Shown here: positions 35,008 to 43,559 of the stretch, in pieces
Position numbering within the stretch: position 1 is the stretch's first letter
Layout of the letters: every line of letters begins with the position of its first letter
Assembly (NCBI GenBank): GCA_036703255.1
Contig: DATNPL010000193.1
Span: 1 to 64,000 of the forward strand
Source of the DNA: Drouetiella sp036703255
GTDB taxonomy: Bacteria > Cyanobacteriota > Cyanobacteriia > Elainellales > Elainellaceae
DNA: 64,000 nt
Direction of reading: 5' to 3'
Notes under the pieces: model-generated
What the model was told of the DNA's origin: nothing
The model's input: the letters and a program-made list of their open reading frames with translations, nothing else
Database searches by the model: none
Translations under genes and position numbers: made by a program

Positions 35008-35862
35008 ATGCCTGACGCCAATCCAGTTTCGCAATGGGACAGCTTGCTCTGCAATTTAGGGGCATGGCAAGGCTCCTTTAGTACCTTTTCACCGGAGGGG
35101 AGATTAAAAGACGATATTCCCAGTCGGGTGACCTTAGAAGGCATCAACGAAAGGCGAACCGTGCGGCAGACGATCGAACAGTTTTCTCCTCAGACAGGCG
35201 AAGTGAACTATCAGAAAGTTTTGGAGTACAGCACTCTAGGTCGCAGCATTTTACTGTTCGAGGCTGGAGATTTCTCCCAAGGATCGATACAATCTGCGCC
35301 GTTTTCTGAATTTGGCGCTGAACTGGGCTTCATTCAGGGCGATCGCCGTCTGCGTTTGGTGCAAATGTTTAATAAAGACAGCGATTTATCTAGCCTGACG
35401 CTCATCCGAGAACAGCGACAGCAGGCAGAAATGCCCTCCGAAACGCCGTTTGAAGCAGCGCCTTTGAGCGTAGAGCAACTGGTGGGAGATTGGCAGGGGG
35501 AAGCTGTCACCCTTTATCCAGACTGGCGATCGCCCCATCGCTATGGCACAAGCTTATCGGTTCAGGTGGAGGGCGATCGATTGGTGCAGCAGTTGACAAC
35601 GCCTGAGATGATTTTCAACTCTGTGGCGACCATCGGAGGCTCCATTCTACGATTTGAACAGGGCAAGTACCCCATTCAGGTGTTGCTTTTGCCAGGGGGT
35701 GCGTCTTCTAATACTCCTACCCAGCTTCCCCGAGGGCAGCCTTTCTTTTTAGAATCCGGGTGGCTTGTCACCGAAAACCTGCGGAAACGCATGATTCGTA
35801 GTTATGATGCCCAGGGCGGATGGAGCAGCCTAACGCTGGTTACAGAACGAAAATGTCTTTGA
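35008..35862 (+). CDS. DUF3598-family protein
   Basis: 284 aa of a family largely confined to cyanobacteria and plastids, with two lipocalin-like barrel halves. The first half opens with SQWDSLLCNLGAWQGSFSTF, then SPEGRLKDDIPSRVTLEG. The second opens LVGDWQGEAVTLYPDWRSPH and ends YDAQGGWSSLTLVTERKC. The fold suggests binding of a hydrophobic or pigment-like ligand. The function is not known. Its end is followed by duplicated terminators. Confidence 0.87.
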   Translation: MPDANPVSQWDSLLCNLGAWQGSFSTFSPEGRLKDDIPSRVTLEGINERRTVRQTIEQFSPQTGEVNYQKVLEYSTLGRSILLFEAGDFSQGSIQSAPFSEFGAELGFIQGDRRLRLVQMFNKDSDLSSLTLIREQRQQAEMPSETPFEAAPLSVEQLVGDWQGEAVTLYPDWRSPHRYGTSLSVQVEGDRLVQQLTTPEMIFNSVATIGGSILRFEQGKYPIQVLLLPGGASSNTPTQLPRGQPFFLESGWLVTENLRKRMIRSYDAQGGWSSLTLVTERKCL

Positions 35863-35942
35863 AGCTAGCGATCCTGAGAGTCTCTTCAGAATTTTAGTGA
35901 TCAAAATTGCGCAGATCTTTCCTGATCAAGTAAAAACCCTTA

Positions 35943-36004
35943 GGTATAAAGAAGTGGTAGATGCACCCTGATAAATCCCTGGCTTCTGGTCGGGGATTTT
36001 TATT
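35943..36004 (+). terminator. Terminator, first of two near-identical copies
   Basis: AAATCCC and GGGGATTT form the stem around tggcttctggt, followed by TTTTATT. The 62-bp unit is identical at 60 positions to 36062-36123. It ends the DUF3598 transcript. Confidence 0.8.
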
Positions 36005-36061
36005 TTCTTCCAGAATTCTTGACTTTCATCAATTTTCTTCCTGATTCCATCCGCATCGCTG

Positions 36062-36123
36062 GGTATAAGGGAGTGGTAGATGCACCCTGATAAATCCCTG
36101 GCTTCTGGTCGGGGATTTTTATT
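36062..36123 (+). terminator. Terminator, second copy (119 bp downstream)
   Basis: Direct duplicate of 35943-36004 with two substitutions in the leading part (AAAGAA versus AAGGGA). The stem and T-rich tail are unchanged. Confidence 0.8.
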
Positions 36124-36183
36124 AATCAGCAAAATTTTATACTTATCAAGTCCGGCTATAGCGGTATGCAAGGTGACGGCAGG

Positions 36184-36216
36184 GACGTTTTTGTAAGCGC
36201 GTCAACAAAAAACGTC
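36184..36216. repeat. Hairpin 1 of 3 in tandem
   Basis: GACGTTTTTGT pairs with ACAAAAAACGTC (one-base bulge) around aagcgcgtca. T-rich base and GC-rich loop, as in the wider hairpin family. Confidence 0.7.
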
Positions 36217-36274
36217 TCCGTTCCAATACCTGTAGCCATACTTAATGTAGCGCTACGCGCTTAGATCCAAATGA

Positions 36275-36319
36275 GTTATTTTTTGAAAGCCTTGCTACGC
36301 GAGGCTTTCAAAAAATAAC
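36275..36319. repeat. Hairpin 2 of 3, 18-bp perfect stem
   Basis: GTTATTTTTTGAAAGCCT (36275-36292) pairs exactly with 36302-36319 around tgctacgcg. Confidence 0.8.
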
Positions 36320-36352
36320 CTGTCCTAACCTAATTGCGTAGTGCCATATCTT

Positions 36353-36392
36353 GCGCTAGCGTGTGCGTGCCCCGTGCGCCACACGCTAGTGC
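36353..36392. repeat. Hairpin 3 of 3
   Basis: CTAGCGTGTG (36356-36365) pairs with CACACGCTAG (36380-36389), extended by GC pairs at the base. The loop is GC-rich. Confidence 0.7.
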
Positions 36393-36534
36393 TCTTGCCA
36401 GTTAGGGCTTTTGGCTCAAGCTTTGGGGCGGTTGCCTAGAGTTGAGACCGTTCAAGTTGGGCAGCATTCCGATTTACAACACGATTTACAAATGGAGGTA
36501 CTATTCTCTAGTCGTTGTCTTGCAGGCGCTAACG

Positions 36535-36939
36535 ATGAATCGTCCAGTCGGGGTCACTATTGTTGCAACACTGCAACTGATGGGAGCTGTTCTAATTTTG
36601 ATGGGGAGCTTAGGAATTCTGTGGTTTAAAGATGCGATCGCTCAAGAGTTTTCTGATGGGTCAGGAGCGACCCCAAACAGCAATTTTGTCATGGGCTTTG
36701 GTGTTTTTCTGCTTGTCTTGGGATTTCTGGGCTTACTGCTGGCCTATGGGCTGTTTATGCTGCAAGCCTGGGCTTGGATGGCGACACTGGTGCTAGAAGC
36801 GCTGAAAACCTTGAGTAACCTATCGACTGTGGCAACAGGTGTAGGCAGTCGGGGTATTGCAGTCTTTCAATTGGTGATTAGTGCAGTGTTGCTCTACTAT
36901 CTGCTGCGATCGGAGGTAAAGCGAGCCTTTGGTCAATAG
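36535..36939 (+). CDS. Small multi-pass membrane protein
   Basis: About 134 aa, starting MNRPVGVTIVATLQLMGAVL. Four predicted helices (about 6-28, 50-72, 73-92 and 105-127). No active-site motif. The frame is open upstream to 36442, but the extra 31 residues do not look like a natural N-terminus. Function unknown. It converges with the SLH gene, 38 bp apart. Confidence 0.7.
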   Translation: MNRPVGVTIVATLQLMGAVLILMGSLGILWFKDAIAQEFSDGSGATPNSNFVMGFGVFLLVLGFLGLLLAYGLFMLQAWAWMATLVLEALKTLSNLSTVATGVGSRGIAVFQLVISAVLLYYLLRSEVKRAFGQ

Positions 36940-36977
36940 CATGAAGCTCGCGCTTACACTCCTTTTATCGCCCTGCC

Positions 36978-38444
36978 CTAACCTCCAATCGGCTGTTCAG
37001 GGGCGGCTGTCTCCAACGCATCTTTTGCCGACAAGCCATCGTCTTGAGAGCCGAAAAACCACAGCGCGGCAGCAGCCTCGGCGCGAGTGACGGTCTTCTT
37101 GGGTTGGAATAAGGTGGTGTAGCCAAAGGCACGGCGAATGTTTGCCAAATCTCCATTTTGGTAATCGGCAATGACGGCACGCTGAGCTTTGGGGTCGATT
37201 TTGGCAGCATCTTGGAAGCCCCAGGTTTGCTGGAGAGCTTCTAGGTTAGCGTTGGGAAGCGATCGCCTAATATCGACGGGCACTTTCCAAAGAATCATCT
37301 CTTCCCGGGTGAGCGGTGCATCAGGACGGAAGTTCACTGGGGAACCGTCGCCGGATAAAGCGCTCGTAATCAGACCCGCATTGGCTAACCCTTGAATCAC
37401 GCCAAAATCCTGATCGCTACTGGAGATATCTGAAAAAGCGGGTCGATCGGTGGCGGTGCCTAAGCGCACCTGACGGCTGGTTTGATTGGCGTAAATTTGG
37501 TTATTGGCTGTGACCAGCCAGCGGGCATATTCGCGGCGGGTGATGGCTTGGTTGGGCTTAAAGGCTGAGTTGTCAGAAGTTGCGCTGCCAGAAGTACTAC
37601 TAGAAGAGCTGGGCGATCGCAAAGGCAATGCTCCCAACTTTGCCAGATCGACAATATAAGGTTGAATTTCTGGAGGAGCCTGATCTAGATCGCTATAGGT
37701 TGCGGGTGTCGCTGAGCGAGGTGACTGCTCTGCATTGGGCTGAGCCTGAGGTGATGAGGCGGCCCAAGTCGCAGGGGGTAATGGCCCAACGAAATTGGCA
37801 TCACCTGGCTGCGGCAGAGAGCTAGCGCTGGTCTGAGGGGATGGGCTAGAGGCTGAACTGCTAGAGGCTGGACTGGGCAACTGAGCGGAGCTGTCTATAA
37901 ATTGATAGCTCAAGGTAAACTCTGTTTTACCTGATGTTTCACCTGATGCGTCAGAGGCATCTGCGGTAGTCGAAGGATTCGCAGGAGTCTCTACCGTGAC
38001 CCGCAAATTGTCTCGTGAAGCTACGATCGCCCCAGAATCAGCGTTGGCTGAACCCAACTGCCAACCGTCGGTTTTGAGCTTGTCTTGGTAAAACTGGCGC
38101 ACCTGAGCGCTAGAGTCAGCCGTTGCCCACTGAGTTTGAGTTGGCTGAGTCAGCTCCCCGGTTGAATTTTCAGAGCTAGACTGCGGAGCCGCAATCAGCG
38201 TGGCATTGGGGTAGCGAGGAATTTCGCCTGGGAATCCGGCAGGTAGCTGTGCGACGGCATCACCAGGGCTGGCGATCGGCGCAGCAGATGGCTCAACTGA
38301 CCCAGGACTCTCTCCCAACAGCGGATCAGCCGCTAGCGATCGCTCCAGGTTTGCCGCCCAGGGCGTGTTGGTACAGGCTCCCAGAGGCAAGAGTCCACAG
38401 GTCAAAAGACCTATCCATAAGGCAAAAGACTTTAGTGATGACAT
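36978..38444 (-). CDS. SLH-domain lipoprotein
   Basis: 488 aa. The signal sequence ends in the lipobox LPLGAC (about residues 19-24), so the mature protein starts with a lipidated Cys. After a variable region, residues about 90-185 contain a small folded unit (VRQFYQDKLKTDGWQLGSAN), then Ser/Pro-rich linkers. SLH-type repeats lie at about 250-488 (AITRREYARWLVTANN, FRPDAPLTREEMILWK, FQPKKTVTRAEAAAALWFFG). In cyanobacteria SLH proteins bind peptidoglycan-linked glycans and tether the outer membrane. This one is probably periplasmic. Confidence 0.88.
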   Translation of the reverse strand: MSSLKSFALWIGLLTCGLLPLGACTNTPWAANLERSLAADPLLGESPGSVEPSAAPIASPGDAVAQLPAGFPGEIPRYPNATLIAAPQSSSENSTGELTQPTQTQWATADSSAQVRQFYQDKLKTDGWQLGSANADSGAIVASRDNLRVTVETPANPSTTADASDASGETSGKTEFTLSYQFIDSSAQLPSPASSSSASSPSPQTSASSLPQPGDANFVGPLPPATWAASSPQAQPNAEQSPRSATPATYSDLDQAPPEIQPYIVDLAKLGALPLRSPSSSSSTSGSATSDNSAFKPNQAITRREYARWLVTANNQIYANQTSRQVRLGTATDRPAFSDISSSDQDFGVIQGLANAGLITSALSGDGSPVNFRPDAPLTREEMILWKVPVDIRRSLPNANLEALQQTWGFQDAAKIDPKAQRAVIADYQNGDLANIRRAFGYTTLFQPKKTVTRAEAAAALWFFGSQDDGLSAKDALETAAPEQPIGG

Positions 38445-38518
38445 GACTGAGCCACTACCTCAAGCTCTAGATTTCTAGGGGGGCGCTAAAACAAGACCCA
38501 GCGTTCTACCTTTCCACA

Positions 38519-39895
38519 CTACCGTAAATCGATGTCAGACCGCAGGTGTGCTTTACTGAACCGCCAGGTGAGGATAACCGCTGCAATCGCCAACCCGATC
38601 GCCAACCCCCACCATAGCCCCACGCCTCCCCAGCGTAGCTGAAAGCCCAGAACATAGCCGCTGGTTAGCCCCACGCACCAGTAGGCAAAAATGCCAATCA
38701 GCATGGGAACGCGGGTATCTTGAATGCCTCGTAAGGCTCCGGCGGCTGTCACCTGAATGCCATCTACGAGTTGAAAAACTGCCGCAATGCCGAGCAGCGT
38801 TTTTGCCAAGTCTACGACTGCATAATTTTCAGGATCATGCACATCTAGGTAAAGAGAAATAATCGGCTCTGGAATCATCCAAAACACCAGCGCCATCGCC
38901 ATCATGAACACTGCGCCGCCGCCAATGCCGAGATAGCCAGACAGCTTGGCTCCTTCTGGATCTTGCTGCCCCATTTGCTGACCAACTCGGACAGTCGTCG
39001 CAGAGGAGATGCCCAATGGAATCATGAACGTCAGCGCGGCGGTCTGAAGCACAATTTGATGCGCTGCCAGTGTCACAGTGCCCAGTTGCCCCATCAAAAG
39101 GGTGGTGAGGGTAAACAGCCCAGTTTCTACGGCTGCCAAAATGCCAATGGGCAATCCAATCTGGACTAAATTCCAAAACACACGCTTTTCAAACCGATGC
39201 AGGTGATGAAAAAACCTATAAGTTTGTAACTGAGGCTCCCAGAGAATATAGCAGGCCAGCGACAGGAACATCCCCCATAGAGATAGAGTGCTGGCCAAGC
39301 CAATCCCCACAATGCCCAAGGTCGGCAACCCCAGCTTGCCCAGCATCAGCACATAGCTGCCAACCCCGTTGAACAGCGTACCGCCGATCATAATGACAAT
39401 GACCGGGCGGGGGCGGGAGAGGGCCGAGACAAAGTTTCGCAAAACGGCAAAGCCTAAGGCAGGCAGCAGCCCCCAGGCGATCGCTCCCAAATAAGCACTC
39501 GCTAGGCGAATGTTTTGCGCTTCTTGGCCTAGGAGCTGCATCAGGGTGCCCCCCTGCAACAGCAGCAGCGTACTCGGTACCGCGATAAGAGTGGCTAGCC
39601 ATAGCCCTTGGCGAACTACATGACTCACTTCTGGGGTTTTGCCTGCCCCATATGCGGCAGCAACCAAAGGACTTACAGCCGCCAAAATTCCTGTGCCAAT
39701 CAGTAACAGGCAGGTAAAGAGAACTGAGCCGAGTGCCCCTGCGGCTAGTACCTGCTGACCTAAAATGCCCATCATTACGGTATCGACAAACCCGGTAGCG
39801 GCTTGAGTTAACTGGGCACCTGCCAGAGGGATCGCTAAATGCAGCAGGGCTTTGGATTCTCTAACAAATTGCGATCGGGTCAGGGTAGATTGCAT
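38519..39895 (-). CDS. MATE-family efflux transporter
   Basis: About 458 aa with 12 membrane helices in two halves. MATE features are LAIPLAGAQLTQAATGFVDT at the start of the first half, QIGLPIGILAAVETGLFT at the start of the second and GISSATTVRVGQQMG between. These carriers expel drugs, pigments or metabolites by sodium or proton antiport. ATG at 39895 (MQSTLTRSQF) is preferred over the TTG at 39919. It is transcribed alone, downstream of no regulator, so its cargo is unknown. Confidence 0.93.
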   Translation of the reverse strand: MQSTLTRSQFVRESKALLHLAIPLAGAQLTQAATGFVDTVMMGILGQQVLAAGALGSVLFTCLLLIGTGILAAVSPLVAAAYGAGKTPEVSHVVRQGLWLATLIAVPSTLLLLQGGTLMQLLGQEAQNIRLASAYLGAIAWGLLPALGFAVLRNFVSALSRPRPVIVIMIGGTLFNGVGSYVLMLGKLGLPTLGIVGIGLASTLSLWGMFLSLACYILWEPQLQTYRFFHHLHRFEKRVFWNLVQIGLPIGILAAVETGLFTLTTLLMGQLGTVTLAAHQIVLQTAALTFMIPLGISSATTVRVGQQMGQQDPEGAKLSGYLGIGGGAVFMMAMALVFWMIPEPIISLYLDVHDPENYAVVDLAKTLLGIAAVFQLVDGIQVTAAGALRGIQDTRVPMLIGIFAYWCVGLTSGYVLGFQLRWGGVGLWWGLAIGLAIAAVILTWRFSKAHLRSDIDLR

Positions 39896-40212
39896 GGATT
39901 GGAAGGTGAAACTGATCAATATAGAGCCTTAGAACCCAACAAACAGCATGTTATGGCTCTGAAACAGTATTGAGACTAAGGATCTGTCATGAAATAACTT
40001 TGACACTCACTGGTTAAGAGAGCTTATAAATTCGAGCCTTTCAGAAGCATCCTGTAAAAGTTATTTCGTTACAAGCCCTAACCTGATTGAGCCTAGCCTT
40101 GAGCCTGCCGTGACAGGTTGAGAAGAGGGGGGCAGAAGCAAAAGCCTAAGCTTTTCTCGCCTTACCCAACTCCAGCAAGATGTCGCTTCACCCAGGCTAG
40201 TGATTTCTTACT

Positions 40213-40262
40213 GAAAAATATTCTCATTTGTATTGACACTAATTCTCAATAATAGATATAGT
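40213..40262 (+). promoter_or_regulatory. Sigma-70 promoter overlapped by Fur-like boxes
   Basis: TTGACA (40233-40238), an 18-bp spacer and TATAGT (40257-40262) form a near-ideal promoter. Two ATTCTCA motifs (40219-40225 and 40242-40248) lie around and inside it. On the other strand these read TGAGAAT, as in Fur sites of cyanobacteria. The arrangement predicts repression by iron-loaded Fur and expression on iron starvation. Confidence 0.6.
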
Positions 40263-40268
40263 ATTTGA

Positions 40269-40348
40269 AGTGTTCTCCTCTCAAAGGATCGGCAGGTGGG
40301 ACGACGAAAGCTATACGGTATGTAGCCTGTAGTCGTTCCCCCTTTTTT
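40269..40348 (+). ncRNA. Candidate Fur-controlled small RNA (IsaR1-like)
   Basis: Transcription from the promoter above would start near 40269 and give about 80 nt. The 5' part is unpaired and CU-rich (GTTCTCCTCTCAAAGGA), a typical seed complementary to ribosome-binding sites. The 3' part folds as GGGACGAC (40298-40305) with GTCGTTCCC (40332-40340) plus an inner GCTA/TAGC stem, followed by a T6 run at 40343-40348: an intrinsic terminator. No reading frame. IsaR1 is a short Fur-controlled cyanobacterial sRNA with this layout; sequence identity to it is not claimed. Confidence 0.6.
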
Positions 40349-40438
40349 CTGTTGACACCCATGAGCTTTAGAGATGGCTTTAAAATCCATCAGATATTTA
40401 CAGATAGGCTTTTATAAGCGCACACTGCTCGAAAAATA

Positions 40439-40945
40439 TCAACCCCTAGAATCAGCAGCACTCCAATCTGCTCGGCCTAGACGGTAGACAAAGCAGGCAT
40501 CGTCACCAAATTGCCGGGATTCAACAAATTGGAATCCGAGCCGCTCGTAGAAGCGATGGGCGCGAGTATTGTTAGCCAGTGGATCGATCAAGACAGCCGT
40601 CACCTGTGGATCAGCGAAACATCGAGCTAGAGCAAGCTGCATCATGTTTGTTCCATAGCCTTTACCTAAATCAGTTTCTTCCCCAATCCAAATATCAATA
40701 GCGCGAAGATTCGCTGAAACATCTCCCCAGTAGTGGCTATCTTCTAATGCCGGATCAATAATTTGGATAAACCCAATGGGACGGTTATCCATTTCAGCAA
40801 TTAATTGCTCTCGCCATTGAGGCGTGCGATGAAGTTCTATTTCCCAGTGCCAGTCATCGTTGGGATCTGAGGCGACAACGTGAGGTTGTTCATCCCAATG
40901 CCGCAGCAAATCTAAGTCAGCAGGCGTAGCAAGACGTAAGTGCAT
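40439..40945 (-). CDS. GNAT acetyltransferase, AAC(6')-like
   Basis: About 168 aa from MHLRLATPADLDLLRHWDEQ. The acidic pocket strand reads ASDPNDDWHWEIELHR, the acetyl-CoA site GKGYGTNMMQLALARCF and the C-terminus NNTRAHRFYERLGFQFVESR. This pattern is shared with aminoglycoside 6'-N-acetyltransferases and close relatives. Chromosomal members often acetylate unknown amines, so resistance is not implied. Upstream frame to 41038 lacks family similarity. Confidence 0.88.
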   Translation of the reverse strand: MHLRLATPADLDLLRHWDEQPHVVASDPNDDWHWEIELHRTPQWREQLIAEMDNRPIGFIQIIDPALEDSHYWGDVSANLRAIDIWIGEETDLGKGYGTNMMQLALARCFADPQVTAVLIDPLANNTRAHRFYERLGFQFVESRQFGDDACFVYRLGRADWSAADSRG

Positions 40946-41440
40946 CACAACTTCTTGGAATATGAGATTTGTTGAAGTTTCAATTATTGGGGTTATCGAG
41001 TCATAAGCCCCTGCATCGTGAGGCGGTAATGTCTCCACTGCAAGCCTCTCACTGCAAAAGCCGCATTTCCATAGGCTGAGTCTCCAGAGTTAGCCAGTCA
41101 GCTTCCTTGGCTATACTACATATACTACACGAAGGGTGGCTCAAACATCCATAGCGATATTCTCAGCGTTTAGGACGGGAACATTTTTGAGGGCGATATA
41201 GTAGCGCAAACTCAAGGCATTCTACGAGCTGAGACGATCGCCAAATCACCCTGCAACGCATCCCGTACAGTTTGCACCACAGCCTGATCAGCCTGAACGC
41301 CTGAACTGTATTCCATACGAAATAGCTTTTGCAGGGTGCTACAGACGATCGATCGCAGGATTTTGATAGTCCAGCAAGAATAAGATAGCCCAGCTCTGCG
41401 GATTTCTCTAAGCTAAAAAAGTGACGTATCCGGAGAAACT
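40946..41440. other. Intergenic region, no gene seen
   Basis: About 500 bp between divergent genes without a credible reading frame, hairpin or RNA gene. It must contain the azoR promoter. Confidence 0.5.
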
Positions 41441-42073
41441 ATGACACATTTATTACACATTGATTCGAGTCCGCGTGGTGATCGATCGCACTCTCGCCGG
41501 ATGACTCAAGAGTTTGTTGAGCAATGGCAAAAAGTTTACCCGAGTGATACTGTTACATATCGAGATATAGGACGCAATCCGATTCCGCATGTGGATGAAG
41601 CCTGGATCGCTGCTGCATTCACGCCACCCGAACAACATACAGCCGAGCTACAAGCAGCGATTCGCCTCAGTGACCAGCTTGTAGATGAATTTTTGTCAGC
41701 AGACATGTATGTGATCGGCGTTCCCATGTACAATTTCAGCGTTCCCAGTGTATTCAAGGCTTACATTGATCAGATTGTTCGGGTTGGACGCACGGTTGCT
41801 TTTGAACCCGATGATGCGACCAATGCCTTTAAACCGTTGGTGTTGGGTAAGAAAATGTTTATCGTTGAGTCAAGAGGCGATTCTGGCTTTCAACCGGGTG
41901 GGCGGTACGAAAAGATGAACTACCATGACCCCTATCTCATCACCGTTTTTGGATTTCTCGGCATCACGGATATTACCTTTATTCATGTTGAAAATGATGA
42001 ATATGGGGGACAAAAATTAGCAGAGTCGATCGCAAAAGCTCGGACTCAAATTGCCGAGTTGACCGCAGCCTAG
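41441..42073 (+). CDS. azoR: FMN-dependent NADH:quinone/azo oxidoreductase
   Basis: 210 aa flavodoxin-like enzyme. LLHIDSSPRGDRSHSRRMTQ begins the fold and binds FMN phosphate. The second FMN motif is GVPMYNFSVPSVFKAYIDQI. FIVESRGDSGFQPG and GFLGITDITFIHVEND complete the AzoR pattern. It reduces quinones and azo compounds with NADH and helps with electrophile stress. GGAGA lies 6-7 bp before the ATG. It is followed by a run of small genes in the same direction. Confidence 0.92.
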   Translation: MTHLLHIDSSPRGDRSHSRRMTQEFVEQWQKVYPSDTVTYRDIGRNPIPHVDEAWIAAAFTPPEQHTAELQAAIRLSDQLVDEFLSADMYVIGVPMYNFSVPSVFKAYIDQIVRVGRTVAFEPDDATNAFKPLVLGKKMFIVESRGDSGFQPGGRYEKMNYHDPYLITVFGFLGITDITFIHVENDEYGGQKLAESIAKARTQIAELTAA

Positions 42074-42121
42074 TTTGCTACGGCAAAAGAATGGGATGAG
42101 AACACCATCTAAGGAGGCTTT

Positions 42122-42619
42122 ATGACAACGGCTGACCCCTTATTTTTCGCATTGAAGCTGTCTGCGGTGCTGGGTTGTGGGCTAGTCGCAGGTGTCTTCT
42201 TTGCTTTCTCAACCTTTGTGATGAAAGCTCTGGCTCAACAGCCCCCCGCTCAGGGTATTGCCACCATGCAGTCAATCAACATTACGGTGATCAACCCTTG
42301 GTTTATGACAGCCTTTCTGGGCACGGGCGCGGCTTGCCTTTTTTTAACCGTGTCTTCAGGGTTAAAGTGGCATCAGCCAGGTGCAGCTTACGTGATCATC
42401 GGTAGCCTGCTCTATCTCGTGGGTACGGTGCTCGTAACGATCGCATTGAATGTGCCGCTCAATGATGCGTTGGCGCTCGTCAAACCCCATAGCCCTGAAG
42501 GCGCAAATCTGTGGGCGACCTATCTGGTGAACTGGACATTTTGGAATCACGTTCGGACGGTAGCGGCTGTGGCGGCAACGGCCTTGCTAACTCTGGCGAT
42601 CAATATTTCTGACCGTTAA
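42122..42619 (+). CDS. DUF1772 membrane protein
   Basis: 165 aa, four membrane helices. The DUF1772 motif is seen in ALKLSAVLGCGLVAGVFFAF, STFVMKALAQQPPAQGIATM and the C-terminal NLWATYLVNWTFWNHVRTV. Some family members are anthrone-oxygenase-like. The physiological substrate here is unknown. An excellent AAGGAGG precedes the ATG, 48 bp after azoR, so they are probably cotranscribed. Confidence 0.9.
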   Translation: MTTADPLFFALKLSAVLGCGLVAGVFFAFSTFVMKALAQQPPAQGIATMQSINITVINPWFMTAFLGTGAACLFLTVSSGLKWHQPGAAYVIIGSLLYLVGTVLVTIALNVPLNDALALVKPHSPEGANLWATYLVNWTFWNHVRTVAAVAATALLTLAINISDR

Positions 42620-42917
42620 CTATTGACATTTTTGAATAGTACATTTAGACTAGTCATTAATTAACTGGACGGTTAAATATCACCGAGTTACAGGTCTGCT
42701 GATCGATTGAACCTCAACTTTGCTGCCTTTGCCGACTGGGTGACGAAGTTAGCTCAACTTTTTGAGAGCAGGTTGCCCACAATTTTCCTAAACTGCTCAA
42801 AAAACTCGATCGCCCAGATAACTCTCTACGAACGTTGCAAGCAGAAGATCAACACACGCGATCGCAAAATATTAGGACGCTGTAGGTTGCGATCGCTCCA
42901 CTCCCAGGAGAAACAAA
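42620..42917. other. Non-coding gap before SRPBCC gene
   Basis: No supported gene. A weak frame at 42707-42943 starts NLNFAAFADWVTKLAQL, faintly like the opening of an ArsR regulator that often precedes such SRPBCC genes, but no helix-turn-helix can be traced. Confidence 0.4.
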
Positions 42918-43454
42918 ATGGTGAAACAAAATTCAACCACTGATACTCAATCGGATACGCAATCAGGTGCTCAATCAGATCGTGAACTCGTGATTACTCG
43001 TGTCTTCAATGCACCGAGAGATCTAGTATTCAGCGTGTGGACAGAGCCAAAACACATCGAGCAGTGGTGGGGGCCAAAAGGCTTCACTACCCGTGTCGAA
43101 GCAATGGATTTTAAATCGGGCGGCAAATGGCGATATGTGATGTGTGGGCCAGATGGCACTGAGTATCCCGGCAGCGGCGTTTTTCGCGAGGTTGTCCCGC
43201 CCGAACGCATCGTCACCACAGATGAGTTTGACGAAGAATTTGAACAAGTTACAACTATAGATCTCCCCAGCGGCGCGATGGTCGTTACAGCCCTGTTTGA
43301 AGATCTGGGCAACCAGACCCGCCTCATTCTTCGCATCATGCACGCCACAGCAGACGATCGGCGCAAGCATGAGGCAATGGGTGTTGTCGGCGGATGGAAT
43401 TCCAGCTTTGATTGCCTAGATGAATATCTGGCGGCGATCGCAGAAGCAAAATAG
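42918..43454 (+). CDS. SRPBCC/AHSA1-like protein
   Basis: 178 aa. A Thr/Ser/Gln-rich N-terminal tail (DTQSDTQSGAQSD) precedes a START/AHSA1 fold: ITRVFNAPRDLVFSVWTEPK, HIEQWWGPKGFTTRVEAMDF and GGWNSSFDCLDEYL. The fold binds hydrophobic ligands or acts as a co-chaperone domain. CAGGAGAAA is suitably placed before the ATG. It belongs to the azoR-DUF1772-SRPBCC-DUF1579 run. Confidence 0.9.
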   Translation: MVKQNSTTDTQSDTQSGAQSDRELVITRVFNAPRDLVFSVWTEPKHIEQWWGPKGFTTRVEAMDFKSGGKWRYVMCGPDGTEYPGSGVFREVVPPERIVTTDEFDEEFEQVTTIDLPSGAMVVTALFEDLGNQTRLILRIMHATADDRRKHEAMGVVGGWNSSFDCLDEYLAAIAEAK

Positions 43455-43559
43455 TATCCGCAGATGATCCTTGTGATGTGAGATTCATCTAAGCAAAACG
43501 AGTTTTGCTTATCGCCACCCTACACCGAAGTAATCCAAGGAAATAGAAAGGAGAAAATC

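Noticed and set aside
35926..36171. An 81-aa minus-strand frame with an internal protein repeat
   Set aside because: The repeat in the protein is just the translated duplicate of the terminators. It lies over two intrinsic terminators of the opposite strand.
40208..40390. A 60-aa minus-strand frame over the sRNA locus
   Set aside because: It runs through the promoter and terminator of the predicted RNA, with no start context or domain.
42707..42943. A possible decayed ArsR-type regulator before the SRPBCC gene
   Set aside because: Only a few N-terminal residues are suggestive. No helix-turn-helix can be traced in any frame.
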